Of a DNA stretch of 64,000 nucleotides, positions 34,771-45,653 are shown piece after piece (positions within the stretch are counted from its first letter, which is position 1; each line of letters opens with the position of its first letter). The stretch covers positions 594,501-658,500 of the forward strand of contig JAKOON010000057.1 of assembly GCA_022577435.1 (NCBI GenBank), written 5' to 3'. Under the pieces are notes generated by a model, which had not been told where the DNA came from, searched no databases, and saw only the letters and a program-made list of their open reading frames with translations. Source of the stretch: Embiotoca jacksoni. Lineage: Eukaryota; Chordata; Actinopteri; Embiotocidae. A program made the position numbers and the translations under genes.

Positions 34771-35481
34771 TTATTCTTGTATTGTCTTTAGCATTGGCAA
34801 CTTTTTTTTAATATATATATTTCTATATACTGTATACTCAACATACGAGTGAGGGTGAAGATGAAGATGAAGATGAAGATGACAATCTGTCTGATGATGG
34901 CTGTAACTCTTTGCAATGGAAAACATGTCACACCACTTCCTCTCCAGTACGCCCTGAAGAGTTACACATCCCTTCATCAGCCGGTGAAATTCTGTCTTCA
35001 TATCAGTATATTTCAAAGGTCTTCTCTCTGACAACCTCCCTGAGCTTATTGTTAATGAGTCAAACCTGTGCAGCATCTCATGCAATCCTGCCAGCTGCTT
35101 AACCTTGAGTGTGGATGAAGAAATGGTGCCATTCAAGGGCAAGAGCAAAATCAAGCAGGTCCAACCCAGTAAACAGAAAAACTGGGTTTACAAAATACTG
35201 GTGCGAAGTGGATTAGATGGTGCTTCACTCAATTTTAAGTAAAGCTGTTCTTCCACTTGAGCTTCCAGATGTAGGGCAAGTGGAAATGTAATACTGCGCC
35301 TGTCAAAACCAATACCAATGAATAGAAATGTCATCTGTTCCTGGTTATCTGGTTTAGCTCCGTCCCACTGGAGCTCATGTTGTCTCAGCAACGCATCCGC
35401 TGCCAGATGCTGATCTGAAAAGATCTGGTCGTGGATCCTTCCAAGAAGAAAATGGCCTATGTTGGAGATACACAGCTGCAT
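34771..35481 (-). other. Two consecutive unrecognised reading frames
   Basis: Minus-strand frames at 35188-35481 and 34771-35154 follow one another. The first contains LAADALLRQHELQWDG and FLFIGIGFDRRSITFPLAL and looks protein-like. The second includes GLHEMLHRFDSLTISSG and ends in a His/Leu stretch caused by a GATGAA hexamer repeat at about 34852-34882. I cannot assign either to a family. A decayed transposable-element ORF or a processed pseudogene is the likeliest explanation. Confidence 0.25.
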
Positions 35482-35589
35482 GCAGTGAAGTGGTATCCCA
35501 ACAGGTCCGTCACCCTCCTAAGTAGCTACATACAGTAGGTGCTTACTCTGTATCCCATCTCAACAGATGGGACAAGAGAAATTCATCGA

Positions 35590-36120
35590 GTTAGATTTAG
35601 ACTTTATTAATCCCACACTGGGAAAATTCGGTCGTCACAGCAGCATAGAAAAACAAAAGGTGCACACAATATGAAAAAATGCACAAATACGTATAAGATA
35701 TGAGAAATAAGATAGGTACAAAATAATGATTTTAGAAAATAAATGAATAAGAACAATGAATAAATACACACACACAGACTATACAACGAAAAAAACAAAT
35801 ACAGTTTGGGATGAATGGAAAAAAGTGTCAGGTGCTATGAAATGAAGTACGGTGCAACGCTATTATAGGCTGGTGTTGAAAAGTCTGACAGCCGTCGGAA
35901 CAAATGACCTGCGGTGGTGCTCCTTCCTGCTCTGAGGGTGCAGCAGTCTGAAGGAGCTGCTTAAAGCTCCTACAGCCTCATGGAGGAGGTGAGAGGTGGT
36001 GTCCATGATCCATGTCAGCTTGGCGAACATCCTCCTCTCACCCACCTCCTCCATGGAGTCCAGAGGACTGTGCAGGACAGAGCCGACCTTTGACCCACCT
36101 GTTTATTCTTCCCATGTTGT
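35590..36120 (-). pseudogene. Non-LTR retrotransposon 3' end (Rex1/L2-like)
   Basis: On the minus strand the frame from 36054 reads RRMFAKLTWIMDTTSHLLHEA and then LHPQSRKEHHRRSFVPTAVRLFN. This is the C-terminal end of a fish non-LTR ORF2 whose usual text ends with an RRSFLPTAIRLFN-like word. A 3' untranslated part follows and ends with the characteristic gggattaataaagtc at about 35600-35612. It is a 5'-truncated copy, as most LINE insertions are. A sister fragment covering the reverse transcriptase is at 43975-44590, and one covering endonuclease to early reverse transcriptase is at 61440-62690. Confidence 0.75.
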
Positions 36121-37533
36121 GCAGCAGTATCCACAAATAATCAGCAGGAGGGAGGTGTTGACTTCACTTATAGTTTTACATCACACCAACATCAGGTGAA
36201 AGAAATGCTACCATCGCCTTGTCTTTCATGTTATAGATACTGTAATTGAAAAGCGTTCCAGATGACTAAATCTTGAATCTGGTTCAGAGAATACAAAGAT
36301 TGCGCAAAGCTTTTGTCGAGGCAAACAGTGACTTCTTTGAAGAATGCTGAGTATGAAACATGTTGCTCACTATTTTTGTCACTATTTCTCTTTCATATAT
36401 GTTGTTTCAATGCCAGCAGTATTGTTATACAATGTCAAAAAAAAAAAAAAGAGTAGCTGTGTCTAAAGCATTGATTGTTTTCATGGTGGAAAAAGTAACA
36501 TCTGTGAAACTTTACCAGTGAAATTGTTTACTGATATGTTAGTACATTTATAGTTTTTGTCTCAAGCAAAAAGGCATGGCGAACCTAAATGATATTTTTA
36601 CACATTTACATATTTTCCAGAAATCTGTGAATCAGAAACGTGATTTAGAATGTACTCATTATAAATGAGACTATACGCTCATATAAGAAGCTAAGCAACA
36701 GTCTCCACATTCTTAATTATAGATGAAATCCTCATTAATCGATCATATGTGACATTAGTGTTACATAATAGGTATTAAAGATTCATGTGTCATATGACAA
36801 GCGAACTAACAGGATGGTGTATTGTGCCCACTTTCTTACAGCTAACTACCAGTCTGCTGGTACAGGAAAAAATGGTCGTGATAAAATAAAAAAAAATGAC
36901 ATGTTAAATAAATACATTTCACTTTACCCATCTAGTTAAAACACAGGCTGGCCTTTGCTGGTCCCCAAAGTCTAATATTCTACAGAGCACCATGAATAAC
37001 AGTGAAGTCACTGAGCCCAGACTTTTACTGTCTCCTATTCCAAGTCCATTCCCAGACGTGCTTGTTAGCTGCAGTGGCTGTGGATGTTGTCACAGTGTCC
37101 AAAGTAGGTTAAAAAAAACCTCATCATCAGGGAAACTCCTACTCTATAGCCTCATCACACAGTCAACAGCAAGTTTTTGATGGACTAAGAAGACGAACCG
37201 AAAGGTCTCAGAATGCTTTCTAGGAAAATCATTGTATAATTCCACCTGGTCTATTTCCTATAAATCTGCACATTGCCATTTTATAGATTATGCTAACTTT
37301 GCACCACCTGCATTGCAAAAAAATTGGGGCAATGAGAACATGCTCTGAACAATGTAGAAAGAAAAAGCTTCCAAATAAACCAGATTTTAGGATGAATATC
37401 TGAAATGCTTGTTTTCCAACTCTGGCTGAAGCTAAACAAAGAAAGTATCCTCCTGGAGGAGCCATGATGACTCACTGCAAAGTACTCCACATCCAGACTA
37501 CTTCTAATTTTATGAAATCCTGGAGCCTTGTTA
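36121..37533. other. Unannotated DNA, no gene recognised
   Basis: AT-rich, with an A14 run near 36437-36450. No family or frame I can support. Confidence 0.5.
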
Positions 37534-38339
37534 CAACCCCTTTTCCCAAAAAGTTGGAATGTAGTGTAAAATGTGAATAAAAACAAAACGTAATGATTTG
37601 CAAACCATGTAAACCCATGTGAACCCATGTTCTGTGGATGATCCATAGTTGTAATGTGAGTAGAAAGAATTGACCACCATGCAGGCAGTGATTAAAAAAA
37701 AAAAAAAAAAAAAAAAAATACATTTATTCAGAACAACTAAACCCTGTCACTTCCTGTCTGCAGCCAATCAGGAAGGTTCTCTGGAATCAGTGCCACTTGG
37801 ACCCACCTGGGTCTGACCCGAACATCAGACGCAGGTGGGATCCATCTGTAATCAACCAGAGCTGTTTGGTACTCAGCTGCAGTTTTATAAGGATAATGAT
37901 TAAATTTACCTGCTAGAGAGGCAGAATCAGACCTACATACTGCAGGTAAAAATGTCACTCAAGTAAACGTTACCTTCTCTGGAAATGACTAACAACAACA
38001 CAATATCAGCAAACAATAACTCAAGGAAATCTTAAAGTGTCTTTCAAGGCCCCATCTTCACTGCTGAGAGACTATACCTCTTTGGGATGATGTTTTTGTA
38101 CTCAATCATGTTACTGATCTGTCTTTTCTGGTCCTTTGTTCATCCTGTCGCAACTTTTCTAAACATGTTACTGGCATCAAAATGAGCCTATATTTTTCAG
38201 AAAACAATAAAATGTCTTAGTTTCAACATTTAACCTGTAGTTTTTGGTCTATTTTCAACTAAATATGATTTGCAAATCATCACATGCTGTTTTTATTTAC
38301 ATTGTACACAGCATCCCAACTTTTTTGGTAACAGGATTG
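37534..38339. mobile_element. Non-autonomous Tc1-like element with foreign interior
   Basis: The ends are inverted copies sharing aaccc, the cccaaaaagttgg word, ataaaaaca, and gatttgcaaa. They are flanked by TA at 37532-37533 and 38340-38341. The right side also keeps the subterminal words actgctgagagact, caatcatgttactgatctg and gcatcaaaatgagc seen in the relative at 58700-58960. The interior (about 37640-38030) has no transposase and includes a 24-base A run at 37690-37713. It is a deletion derivative movable only in trans. Confidence 0.8.
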
Positions 38340-38429
38340 TAAAAACATGACACGTTATGTTTTAATAAGTGCAAATAGCTCTTCCTTATAATAACACTAT
38401 GGTCTCTGCTTTCAGATCATCCACCTAGA

Positions 38430-39030
38430 CACAGCGCAAGTGTGCTGGGAGCGAAGTAGATGTGGCCAACTTGTTATTTTGGCCAAACAAAAACCTGAGT
38501 CTTATAAATACTGTCAATTAAATGCCAAGGTGAACAAATAAGACTCATCCAATATTGTGAAATCAGAAGCTGGAACAAGGTTGAGGAGTGAGCAGAAGTA
38601 AAAGAGTACATTTAAAGCTCTTGGCATTTTGAGTGTGCCTAATTTACTTTTCCATCATTCATAAAATGGCCTGTAGCTGCAATATGTAATTTACTCTGAA
38701 CCTTTTGTGCATCATTTGTTGATTAATCCGAGGGTCTTTTATGTAAATGATATTAAATACATCGAACATCCATCAAACCTTTCTGTGAAGTTTTGGAGGT
38801 GTCTGTTCATGACCACTTTTCCCCACTAAAGCCACAAACATGCTCTCCAGCAGCTGTGCTGCATTTGGTCTGGTTTGAGCTGGCGGAGGCAGACACCAAA
38901 ACTGCACTGCACAAACACATCTTCACTGACACACCCCTTGTTACACTGTTCAGTTCAGGCGGGTAGCAAAGTTTACCTTGCCAATCAGCGCATGCATGGA
39001 AAAAGCCCCTTGTGCAGCACAAAAATGCCA
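38430..39030. repeat. Diverged copy of the block inside repeat F
   Basis: It aligns in segments with 17300-18330. Shared words include gtgctgggagcgaa, caaaaacct, gagtgagcagaagtaaa, taaagctc followed by tttgagtgtg, ctgctg/gctgcat, and gaaaaaggcccc or gaaaaagcccc. It lacks the 96-bp hairpin segment present at 17653-17748 and about 150 bp near the left. Class unknown; non-coding. Confidence 0.6.
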
Positions 39031-39059
39031 ATGCCCGTGGATCTGTTGTGTTTGAGTGT

Positions 39060-39650
39060 TCATGGAGGACCCAGAAACAGACAAAAAGCCAGATGTGGAA
39101 TAAAACAATAAAGTTCTTTCTTGAAAACTAGTAGTATTGTGAATGTGAGTCTTTGCAGGTTGTGTTCAGAGTCAGAGTTTCTAAAGTCCCAGAGTTCAGG
39201 CCGCTTGGAAGCCAACTGTCTGGAAATCCTCTGGTGGTCACTCTGGCTGGAGTGAGCAGAGACCAGGGTTAGTCCAGAACTCCTGGCGGAGACGACGGGG
39301 TGTCTCCCGGCTCCGGATTGGGCAGCACCACGTGTGCAGAACAAAGAGGCAAACCGGTGAGTCGACGGGTCTCCACCGCAACATCCCGAGGTCCGACACA
39401 GGATGGCCATAGGTGAGAGTCAACAGGTGGTCTCCGTGAACCGGCGGTGATGACTGGAATTGGACGCAGCTGTGCCAGCTGATCAGAGGAGTGGAAGTGG
39501 GGCGGGTCTGGGGGCGGGCAATGGACGAATCCACACCCTCCAGACGGACCAAAACAAAAGCACATGACAGGCAAAAACAAACACGGGGAATGACAGACAA
39601 CACATGAGGAAAGGCGATCGGGGGAAACACGGGGATCCTGACAGAATCTG
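39060..39650. repeat. Probable interspersed repeat (unclassified)
   Basis: GC-richer than its surroundings with sharp composition edges. It opens with ggacccagaaacagac and closes with gaaacacggggatcctgaca, words I associate with fish non-autonomous elements or LTR-derived repeats. Overlapping frames on the minus strand carry no known domain. No second copy in the window. Confidence 0.4.
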
Positions 39651-39685
39651 TTTTTTAAGAAAATAATCCAGTATAGCTCAGTGAA

Positions 39686-40003
39686 ATCAGTCGCTTCAGA
39701 AAGTATTCACACCCCTTCAATTTTTAAGCACTTTGTTCTCAGAAATGTTTGAAAGTTTGTTAAAAAACAAGAATTTAAATCTTTCATATATAAAATTTTT
39801 CAGACCCAAATTGTGGTCGGTTGCACCTGCTTGCTTTATAAATGTGTGCAAAGAACCTGATTGGAATTCACATGTGGCAACCTGAATTGTTTTTACATAA
39901 TTTAAAAAGGCACCCACCAGTGTATACAACATCCCACAACATATGACAGGACAAAAACTAAGCCATGCAGTCCAAGGAACTCTCTGTTGACCACTATGAT
40001 AAC
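39686..40003 (+). pseudogene. Tc1 5' end fragment fused to a SINE
   Basis: It starts with the Tc1 terminal word cagtcgcttcagaaagtatt and proceeds through the leader, including aaaaaggcacccacc, to the start of the transposase, MQSKELSV, at about 39964. After roughly ten codons the sequence switches to SINE (40008). The junction means that the rest of the element was deleted or replaced. It is a different Tc1 subfamily copy from that at 24.6 kb but shares the same start peptide pattern. Confidence 0.72.
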
Positions 40004-40007
40004 AGAT

Positions 40008-40145
40008 GGAAAATGGTCTGTACTTACATAACATTTGATCACCTCAGCGTCTCAAAGCTCTTAACATCGTTTCCCATTCAAACACTAATGGAGCTGCCTG
40101 AAGGCGCTCACCTGCCATGAGGAGCAGTTTGGGTTTCAGTGACAT
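40008..40145 (-). mobile_element. SINE fragment, first family, copy 2
   Basis: The words aaatggtctgtactta, gatcacct, gtctcaaagc and ggagcagtttgggtttcagt match, in order, the SINE at 11779-12055. The tRNA-like head is missing. Confidence 0.7.
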
Positions 40146-40164
40146 ACCTCAGGTATCCAACAGC

Positions 40165-41224
40165 TACCCACGTAGGAGCCCAGACGAGATCTCTTCTCTT
40201 CAGCCACAGACAGAGACGGCTCCTTTCTGAGGCGTTGGTCAAAGGCTTTAATAGCCTTCCTGTGGGACTGCCTGGTGACTCCTACTTCCCTCAGGAGACT
40301 TGCGGTGGAACTGGCAACGAAGCCTCTCAAACTCACCTCCACTGAACATACTTCAACCTTCCTGCCTCGCTCCTCAGCTTCGGCTACAAGGTCACTGTAT
40401 CACAGCATCTTGCGCTCAAAAGCGTAGTTGACTAACTCAATGAGGAAGGAACGCCGACAGGAATTGAACCGGCTGCATTCAAGTGGGCTTCAGTCAGAAG
40501 GCAACAGGCTAACCGCATGTTTCTACCCTGGAAGATGGAAACTTGAGGTCTTGAGAGGCATTGCATTGGTAGTTACTGTCTTGCCCTCCAGTTCAGCAGC
40601 CAAACACCTCAGCGCTTGGTTGTGTCGCCAGGTGTATCTGCATTGTGTTCGGCCAGTCTTTCATCCAACTGAGATGTGCTTGAGGGTTGCCAGAACTGAA
40701 GACAGAGGACAGGCTGAACCAGGAGTGTTCAACTGGAGAAGCCTTTTTCAGGGAGCTTAATTTCTTGCCTAAGCCTTGATTGTCTTAGTGATGGAGGAAA
40801 GATTTTGCGTCCACTACTGCAGCGACTGGGGTCCACTTTCTTCCTTATGGAGCAATGTCTCTGAGATACTGTGACTGTCAACTCCAGTCTTGCTTTGGCA
40901 CATTTGTATTCCTCCACCAAACGAGCCGAAGTTCAGTAAAACCATATGCTGCCGAGACATCTCAGTAGGCCTAGCCATTTCCTCACTTGTGCGTTCACCG
41001 GCCTCTTCAGTCGATTGGCGTGAGATACACTGACCTGTAGCTGGTCTTGTGACCGTGTGGTTTGTCGGTGAGTCATCTTGCGCGTCCGCTCTCGCAGACT
41101 CAAGCGGTAATCTTCTTCTTGAAGGTTTTGGACAATGGTTGTGCGGATGCAACATGCTTGCTAGGGATGAATGCTGTTGGCATGAGCAGCAAGCCACGCC
41201 GGCCTCCATCATGTCTGTCTGCAA
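40165..41224 (-). pseudogene. Fish LINE ORF2 C-terminal pseudogene
   Basis: On the minus strand MVEEYKCAKARL (about 40920) opens the region downstream of a reverse transcriptase that I recall from abundant fish LINEs with a long C-terminal domain. Later text includes YSDLVAEAEERG and VEVSLRGFVASSTASLL (about 40290-40345), corresponding to the family's usual VEVGCRGFVG-type ending. Between them several stops and frameshifts occur. The reverse transcriptase itself is not visible; the frame above 40920 (to 41224) keeps no motif I can name. It directly follows the SINE and Tc1 fragments, so three repeat classes are juxtaposed within 1.5 kb. Confidence 0.6.
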
Positions 41225-41853
41225 AAGTGTGAAAAAAGTGATGATGTCTCAAATACTTTCTAAAACTATTCTCTTACTCTCAAAACCTTCCTATTTTATT
41301 GTCATTATTCATTTCTATCTGAGGAAGCAGTTCCACTGCATCTATTAGTGTCAGTTTAGATGACCTGTTTTCACTTTTTTGGAGGCGATATTCACATCCA
41401 ATATTTGCTTTCCTTTTAGCTTTGTTTGGTCTTCTGTGCATGAAAATGATGAGCATGATGAAACTGAATCAGAACAGTGAGGTTCAGCCCACCAAACCAT
41501 AACAATGAGCTGTAGAGTTTTGGGCAATTATTGACTTCTTTTCATAGAACTCCTAATCATTTGATCAATTAGTAAAGAATGTTGATTATAAAAGCATTAA
41601 ATATAGTTAACAAATAGGTTTAAGTCAATTTGTCCATCCATCCATGAATCAGGCTCTTTTTTTACATGGTGTCAATACTTTATATTAATGTGAGTTGGTC
41701 AAAGACAAAAAATGATTTGTTTAACACGCTACTGGCAAAATAAAACTTTGATTTCAACATCTTTTATTTTTCTCCTTGCTTCAGCTGTTTGAGTCTGTCA
41801 GACAAATGATCTATCCACTCCCTTTGGCTGTTCTCACGCTGTCAATGGCTCTT
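41225..41853. other. Unannotated AT-rich DNA
   Basis: Nothing recognised. Confidence 0.5.
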
Positions 41854-41871
41854 TGTGTGTGAGTGTGTGTT

Positions 41872-41933
<62 letters not shown>

Positions 41934-41968
41934 TGTATGTGTGTGTGTGTGTGTGTCTCTGTGTGTGC
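41854..41968. repeat. Interrupted (TG)n microsatellite
   Basis: GT repeats with single-base interruptions near both ends (gag, ttt, tctgta, tctc). Confidence 0.96.
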
Positions 41969-42169
41969 ATGAACTTATATAACTATCGGAGTGAGCTCCC
42001 CTTCAAAGGGCTGTTTAAGCATCAAGACTTGGTTTCGGGTTAAGGTTAGATTCAGATTTAGGTTTATGTTAGTCAGGGTTAAGCATGTAGTTGTGATGAT
42101 TAAGGTTTGGGTAAGGAATGAAAAAGGGGAATGTGTTATGTTAATGTCTACAAAGATAACCATACCAAG

Positions 42170-42172
<3 letters not shown>

Positions 42173-42237
<65 letters not shown>
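42173..42237. repeat. (TG)32 microsatellite
   Basis: Uninterrupted TG repeats, in the same orientation as the tract 200 bp upstream. Confidence 0.97.
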
Positions 42238-42238
<1 letters not shown>

Positions 42239-42601
42239 TGTTTCCATTTCACTCGAGTATCAGACAACATGCCACCATCGCTCAGTGCTGCCATGTGCTC
42301 CTCCCTGTTACATTTCAGCAGCAGCATCACAGTAATCTGTTCACAGCCAGAAAGTCCACCCACCAGTCTGTCTCGCTCCTTTTAGTACTCCCTCCTCAAC
42401 TCATGTCTCTCTTTCTGTCTCTGTAAGCTTTTAATGCATAGTGACATCAGTGACACGCTGCGAGTCGATGCTAAATCAGTTTGGGAAACTGTGTTAGCAG
42501 GTCTAGTGTGTGTTGGGTGTATAGGTGCTATGTGATGTGTTTTTTTGTGTTGCTTTTTTGCATTGTGCTTCAATAGTGTTGTATTCTTTGAACCATTATT
42601 G
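42238..42601. other. Unannotated DNA
   Basis: Nothing recognised. Confidence 0.5.
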
Positions 42602-42734
42602 TGGCATCATGATAAATCAAGTTAGATGATGCCAAAAAAAAAAAGAGGAACTTTACCAAGTAGAAATCACAGCCTGACTGTCTCCAAGGCCAAAATCTTT
42701 TTTGGCATCATCTAATTTGATTTAGATGATGCCA
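42602..42734. repeat. Small palindromic element with nested arms
   Basis: Arms 42614-42639 and 42698-42723 are inverted copies with one mismatch (aaatcaagttagatgatgcc against its complement plus an A/T run). The outer words tggcatcat (42602-42610) and atgatgcca (42726-42734) also pair. The loop is 58 bases. It could be a tiny MITE or a hairpin-forming duplication. Confidence 0.88.
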
Positions 42735-43249
42735 TAGTCCTGTTTAAAAAACATAAGAGGAGAACAACTGGTGTGTGTGTTTACAGAGCAGTCAAACAAA
42801 CTGAGCTGAGCCATCATATCATGTTTCAAATAAAGAAAACGGTGTTGTCTGACATAATAATGTCTGAACTAATTTCTCACATCCACCAGCTTTTATCATC
42901 GTCATTATATAGAGTACATTCATGTACTGTTTGTTGTGAATAGTCCTCCATGCACAGATGATTTCTATGAGTAACAATGAAAACTGCAACAGAGAAGCAG
43001 GAATGTAATGTGAAAACATGTAATGCTGTTCCTGGAATAAAGCCAAGCAGCATTATAATTATGTAATATAGCTTTATTAAAGCAACTAGGAGAGCCCTCA
43101 GAGTGCGTCGACCTCCACCAAGGTCAATAGTCCACTGTAGTATGATATTTCACTATATACAGTTTGTCTGTTCCCAGAACTAAATACAGTGAAGTTTACT
43201 GCAGAAAATTCTCATTTTGTTGTGAGTGAAAAATGTCAGTTGTATGATA
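42735..43249. other. Unannotated DNA
   Basis: Nothing recognised. Confidence 0.5.
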
Positions 43250-43735
43250 CACAACACTGTTTCCACAAAACTTGGGAGGGACGCTTTGTAAAATGTCAAT
43301 AAAAACAGAACGCAACGAGTTGCAAATAGACCAAAGATAACATTCAAATGTTGAAGTGGAGAAATGTTGTTGTTTTATCAAAAATATCTGCTCTTTTTTA
43401 ATTTGATGGCAGCAACACGTCTCAAAAAAGTTGAGACAGTTTCAACAAAACACTGGAAACATTATGTAGTGCTAAAGATATATCTGGTGGAAAATCTCAC
43501 AACTAATTAAGATACCATGGCAACAGCTCAGTGACATTATTGAGTATGGGTATGTTCCTCAATGTAAAACTCCAAAGAATTAGTGGATTTCATCGTCTAC
43601 GGTTCATGATATCATTAAAAGATTCAGAGAATCTGGAGAAATCTCTGAACACAAGGGACAAGGCTGGAAACTATTATTGGATGGCAGTGATCTTCGGGCC
43701 CTCAGGCAGCACTGCATTAAAAACACACTATTTGT
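43250..43735 (+). pseudogene. Tc1-like element, left part only
   Basis: After TA at 43248-43249 come the family's terminal words acaacactgtttcc, ataaaaacagaacgcaa and gcagcaacacgtctcaaaaaa. The N-terminal transposase text follows: a start of the type seen in FHRLRFMIS, then IIKRFRESGEIS and DLRALRQHCIKN in another frame, which are parts of the helix-turn-helix domain. The sequence then leaves the element at about 43735 without the DDE core or right end. Relatives with the remaining parts are at 57993-59003 and 60325-61301. Confidence 0.72.
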
Positions 43736-43974
43736 TCTCTACCTTCCTGTTGCCAACTCACTGTGATGTGCTGCTGTTCGAACGCATGATAACAGAGAGT
43801 TGTCCACCTCTGATAAAATCCCCCAGAATGCATAATGACAGGTCTGAACAGGAACTTCAACATCACTTGTCAGAAAACAACTTGACCTCTATCTCACGAC
43901 CTTCACCTGGTCAACCACTGGATCACTTCTACTGTTGATTTGAAGGACAAAGGGACAGTCCTGACCTCAGATAT

Positions 43975-44590
43975 CCTCTCTGCAGGCGGCTGGCCGGCTG
44001 CTCAGTTCACTTCATCACCTAACACCTGGACCCTGGCGACCCCTACAGTCTGACCCCCAGACCATCGGCACCAGTCCTTTCCCCTCCTCTCTTCTTCCTG
44101 TACACAAACAGCTACACCTCCGGTCACCAGTCAGTCGAGCTCCTGAACTCTGCAGACAGCACCAGCCTCATTTGGACTCATCTCTATTGGCCGTGACACC
44201 GCCTACAAGTGGGACACTGACCATCTGGTGTCCTGTGCAGCCAAAATAAATTGGAGCTCAATGCTCCTGCTCATCTCCCTCACCAAGAATCTCCACCAAG
44301 CATTTACTCCCTGCGGCAGTTCAACCTGTCTAAAGATAGGCTGGTGCACCTTCCCACCGCTGTCATCATCAGTCCATCACACTGCGACCACCGCTGAGGA
44401 CGAAGGAAGACCGCAGCACGTCATCTGCTCTCCTGAGAGGGTGATGTCGCTCCAGGACCTGCAGGCCTCCACGACACTGGCGAGGCGAGCAGAAAAGATC
44501 ACGACCGCCGCTTCCACCGCCTCGCGTACATATTTCCAATGACTCACGTCACAAGGACAGTTTCTTCCCGCCTGCAGCTGGCCTTGTGAA
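43975..44590 (+). pseudogene. Rex1/L2-like reverse transcriptase pseudogene
   Basis: Forward text reads LYTNSYTSGHQSVELLNSADS, which aligns with the family's catalytic palm region. The FADD motif is altered to SADS, losing the second catalytic Asp. Further matches follow with frameshifts and deletions: LVSCAAKINWSS/LELN, SLTKN, REFNLSKDRLVHLP-type text, and LQDLQASTTLARRAEKI near 44455-44500. A block of about 150 bp after LELN is deleted. The 3' end lies near 44590. The immediate left neighbour is the Tc1 fragment ending at 43735, separated by 240 bp that may also belong to this LINE. Confidence 0.72.
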
Positions 44591-45653
44591 CAATTAGAAA
44601 ATGAACATATTTCTCAACTTATTTTTTACTGTGACATTTTATTTTTACATATTTACCACCTATGTTTTATGCAAATTGATCCAAACAAAACTCTCAAACT
44701 AAACTTTCAATTTCAACTAAAGAGTCAGTTTGCGAATTGACACCTGAACACTGACATCTGTCTGCAGAAATAATTACAGTAATTAAAGTCAAATTCACAG
44801 CACAGTATCAGCAGAAGCAGGTCCACCAGCATCAGTCAGTAGATACAGTGTAAACTGACTAATGCTGGAAACCACAGTAACACTGTACTGAGCTGACATG
44901 ACCTGAAGTAATTAGATGCAAAAGTACTTGCTGAATGCATCTTAGTTGAGAGATTTGAATGACCATTGGGTCATAAATAGATCATTATTTCAGTCTAAAT
45001 TTAAATGTAATCACTGAATGATAAATGTTTCGTCGTCACGGCTGCGTGTGATTAAGTCGAAAGGATTTTTGAAAGAAAAAACTCAAATTTAAGTTTCTGA
45101 ATCCATCAGATCGAGTACATGTGCTTGGAAATACACAAGTTATCACCTGTGTTCACAGGACTCCAATAAACAGGAAGCTCCACATATAACATGTCCCACA
45201 AACTGAAGGAAATTCAGTCAGGAGTGCAGAGTAATGGAAACACATATCATTGGTCATCAAAGAGAAAGAAATTTAGCACAGAAATCTGAAAAATAACCAA
45301 TAAGGGTTCCAGGTGATTATTTAAGAATTAAGAGAGAGAACTTGATTGTCAAATGTACATTGTGTAAAGGCGACTACTAATTCTTACTTTGCTGCTCCTC
45401 CCTTTCCTTAACAAGAAAATATATATAAATATTTACACAATCTAAAAAAAAAGTACTTCAATAAATATCTGAGAATACAAATAGAAATAGTTAAATAGAA
45501 AACACATAAGAAATAAAAAATGCACAGTATTGTGCAAGAAGCAGCAGAGAGCAGAAATCAGATGATACATTACCTGGTACCTTCAAAACCCTCCATCCAC
45601 AGTGTGATGCTCATATCAAAGACGAGGGTCCAATTATGTCATAATATAATATA
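44591..45653. other. Unannotated DNA with a possible LINE tail
   Basis: At 45335-45530 the words ttgattgtcaaatgtacat, aattcttactttgctgctcc and an A-rich stretch resemble the 3' untranslated end of a minus-strand fish LINE. No coding part remains. The rest is unremarkable AT-rich DNA. Confidence 0.4.
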
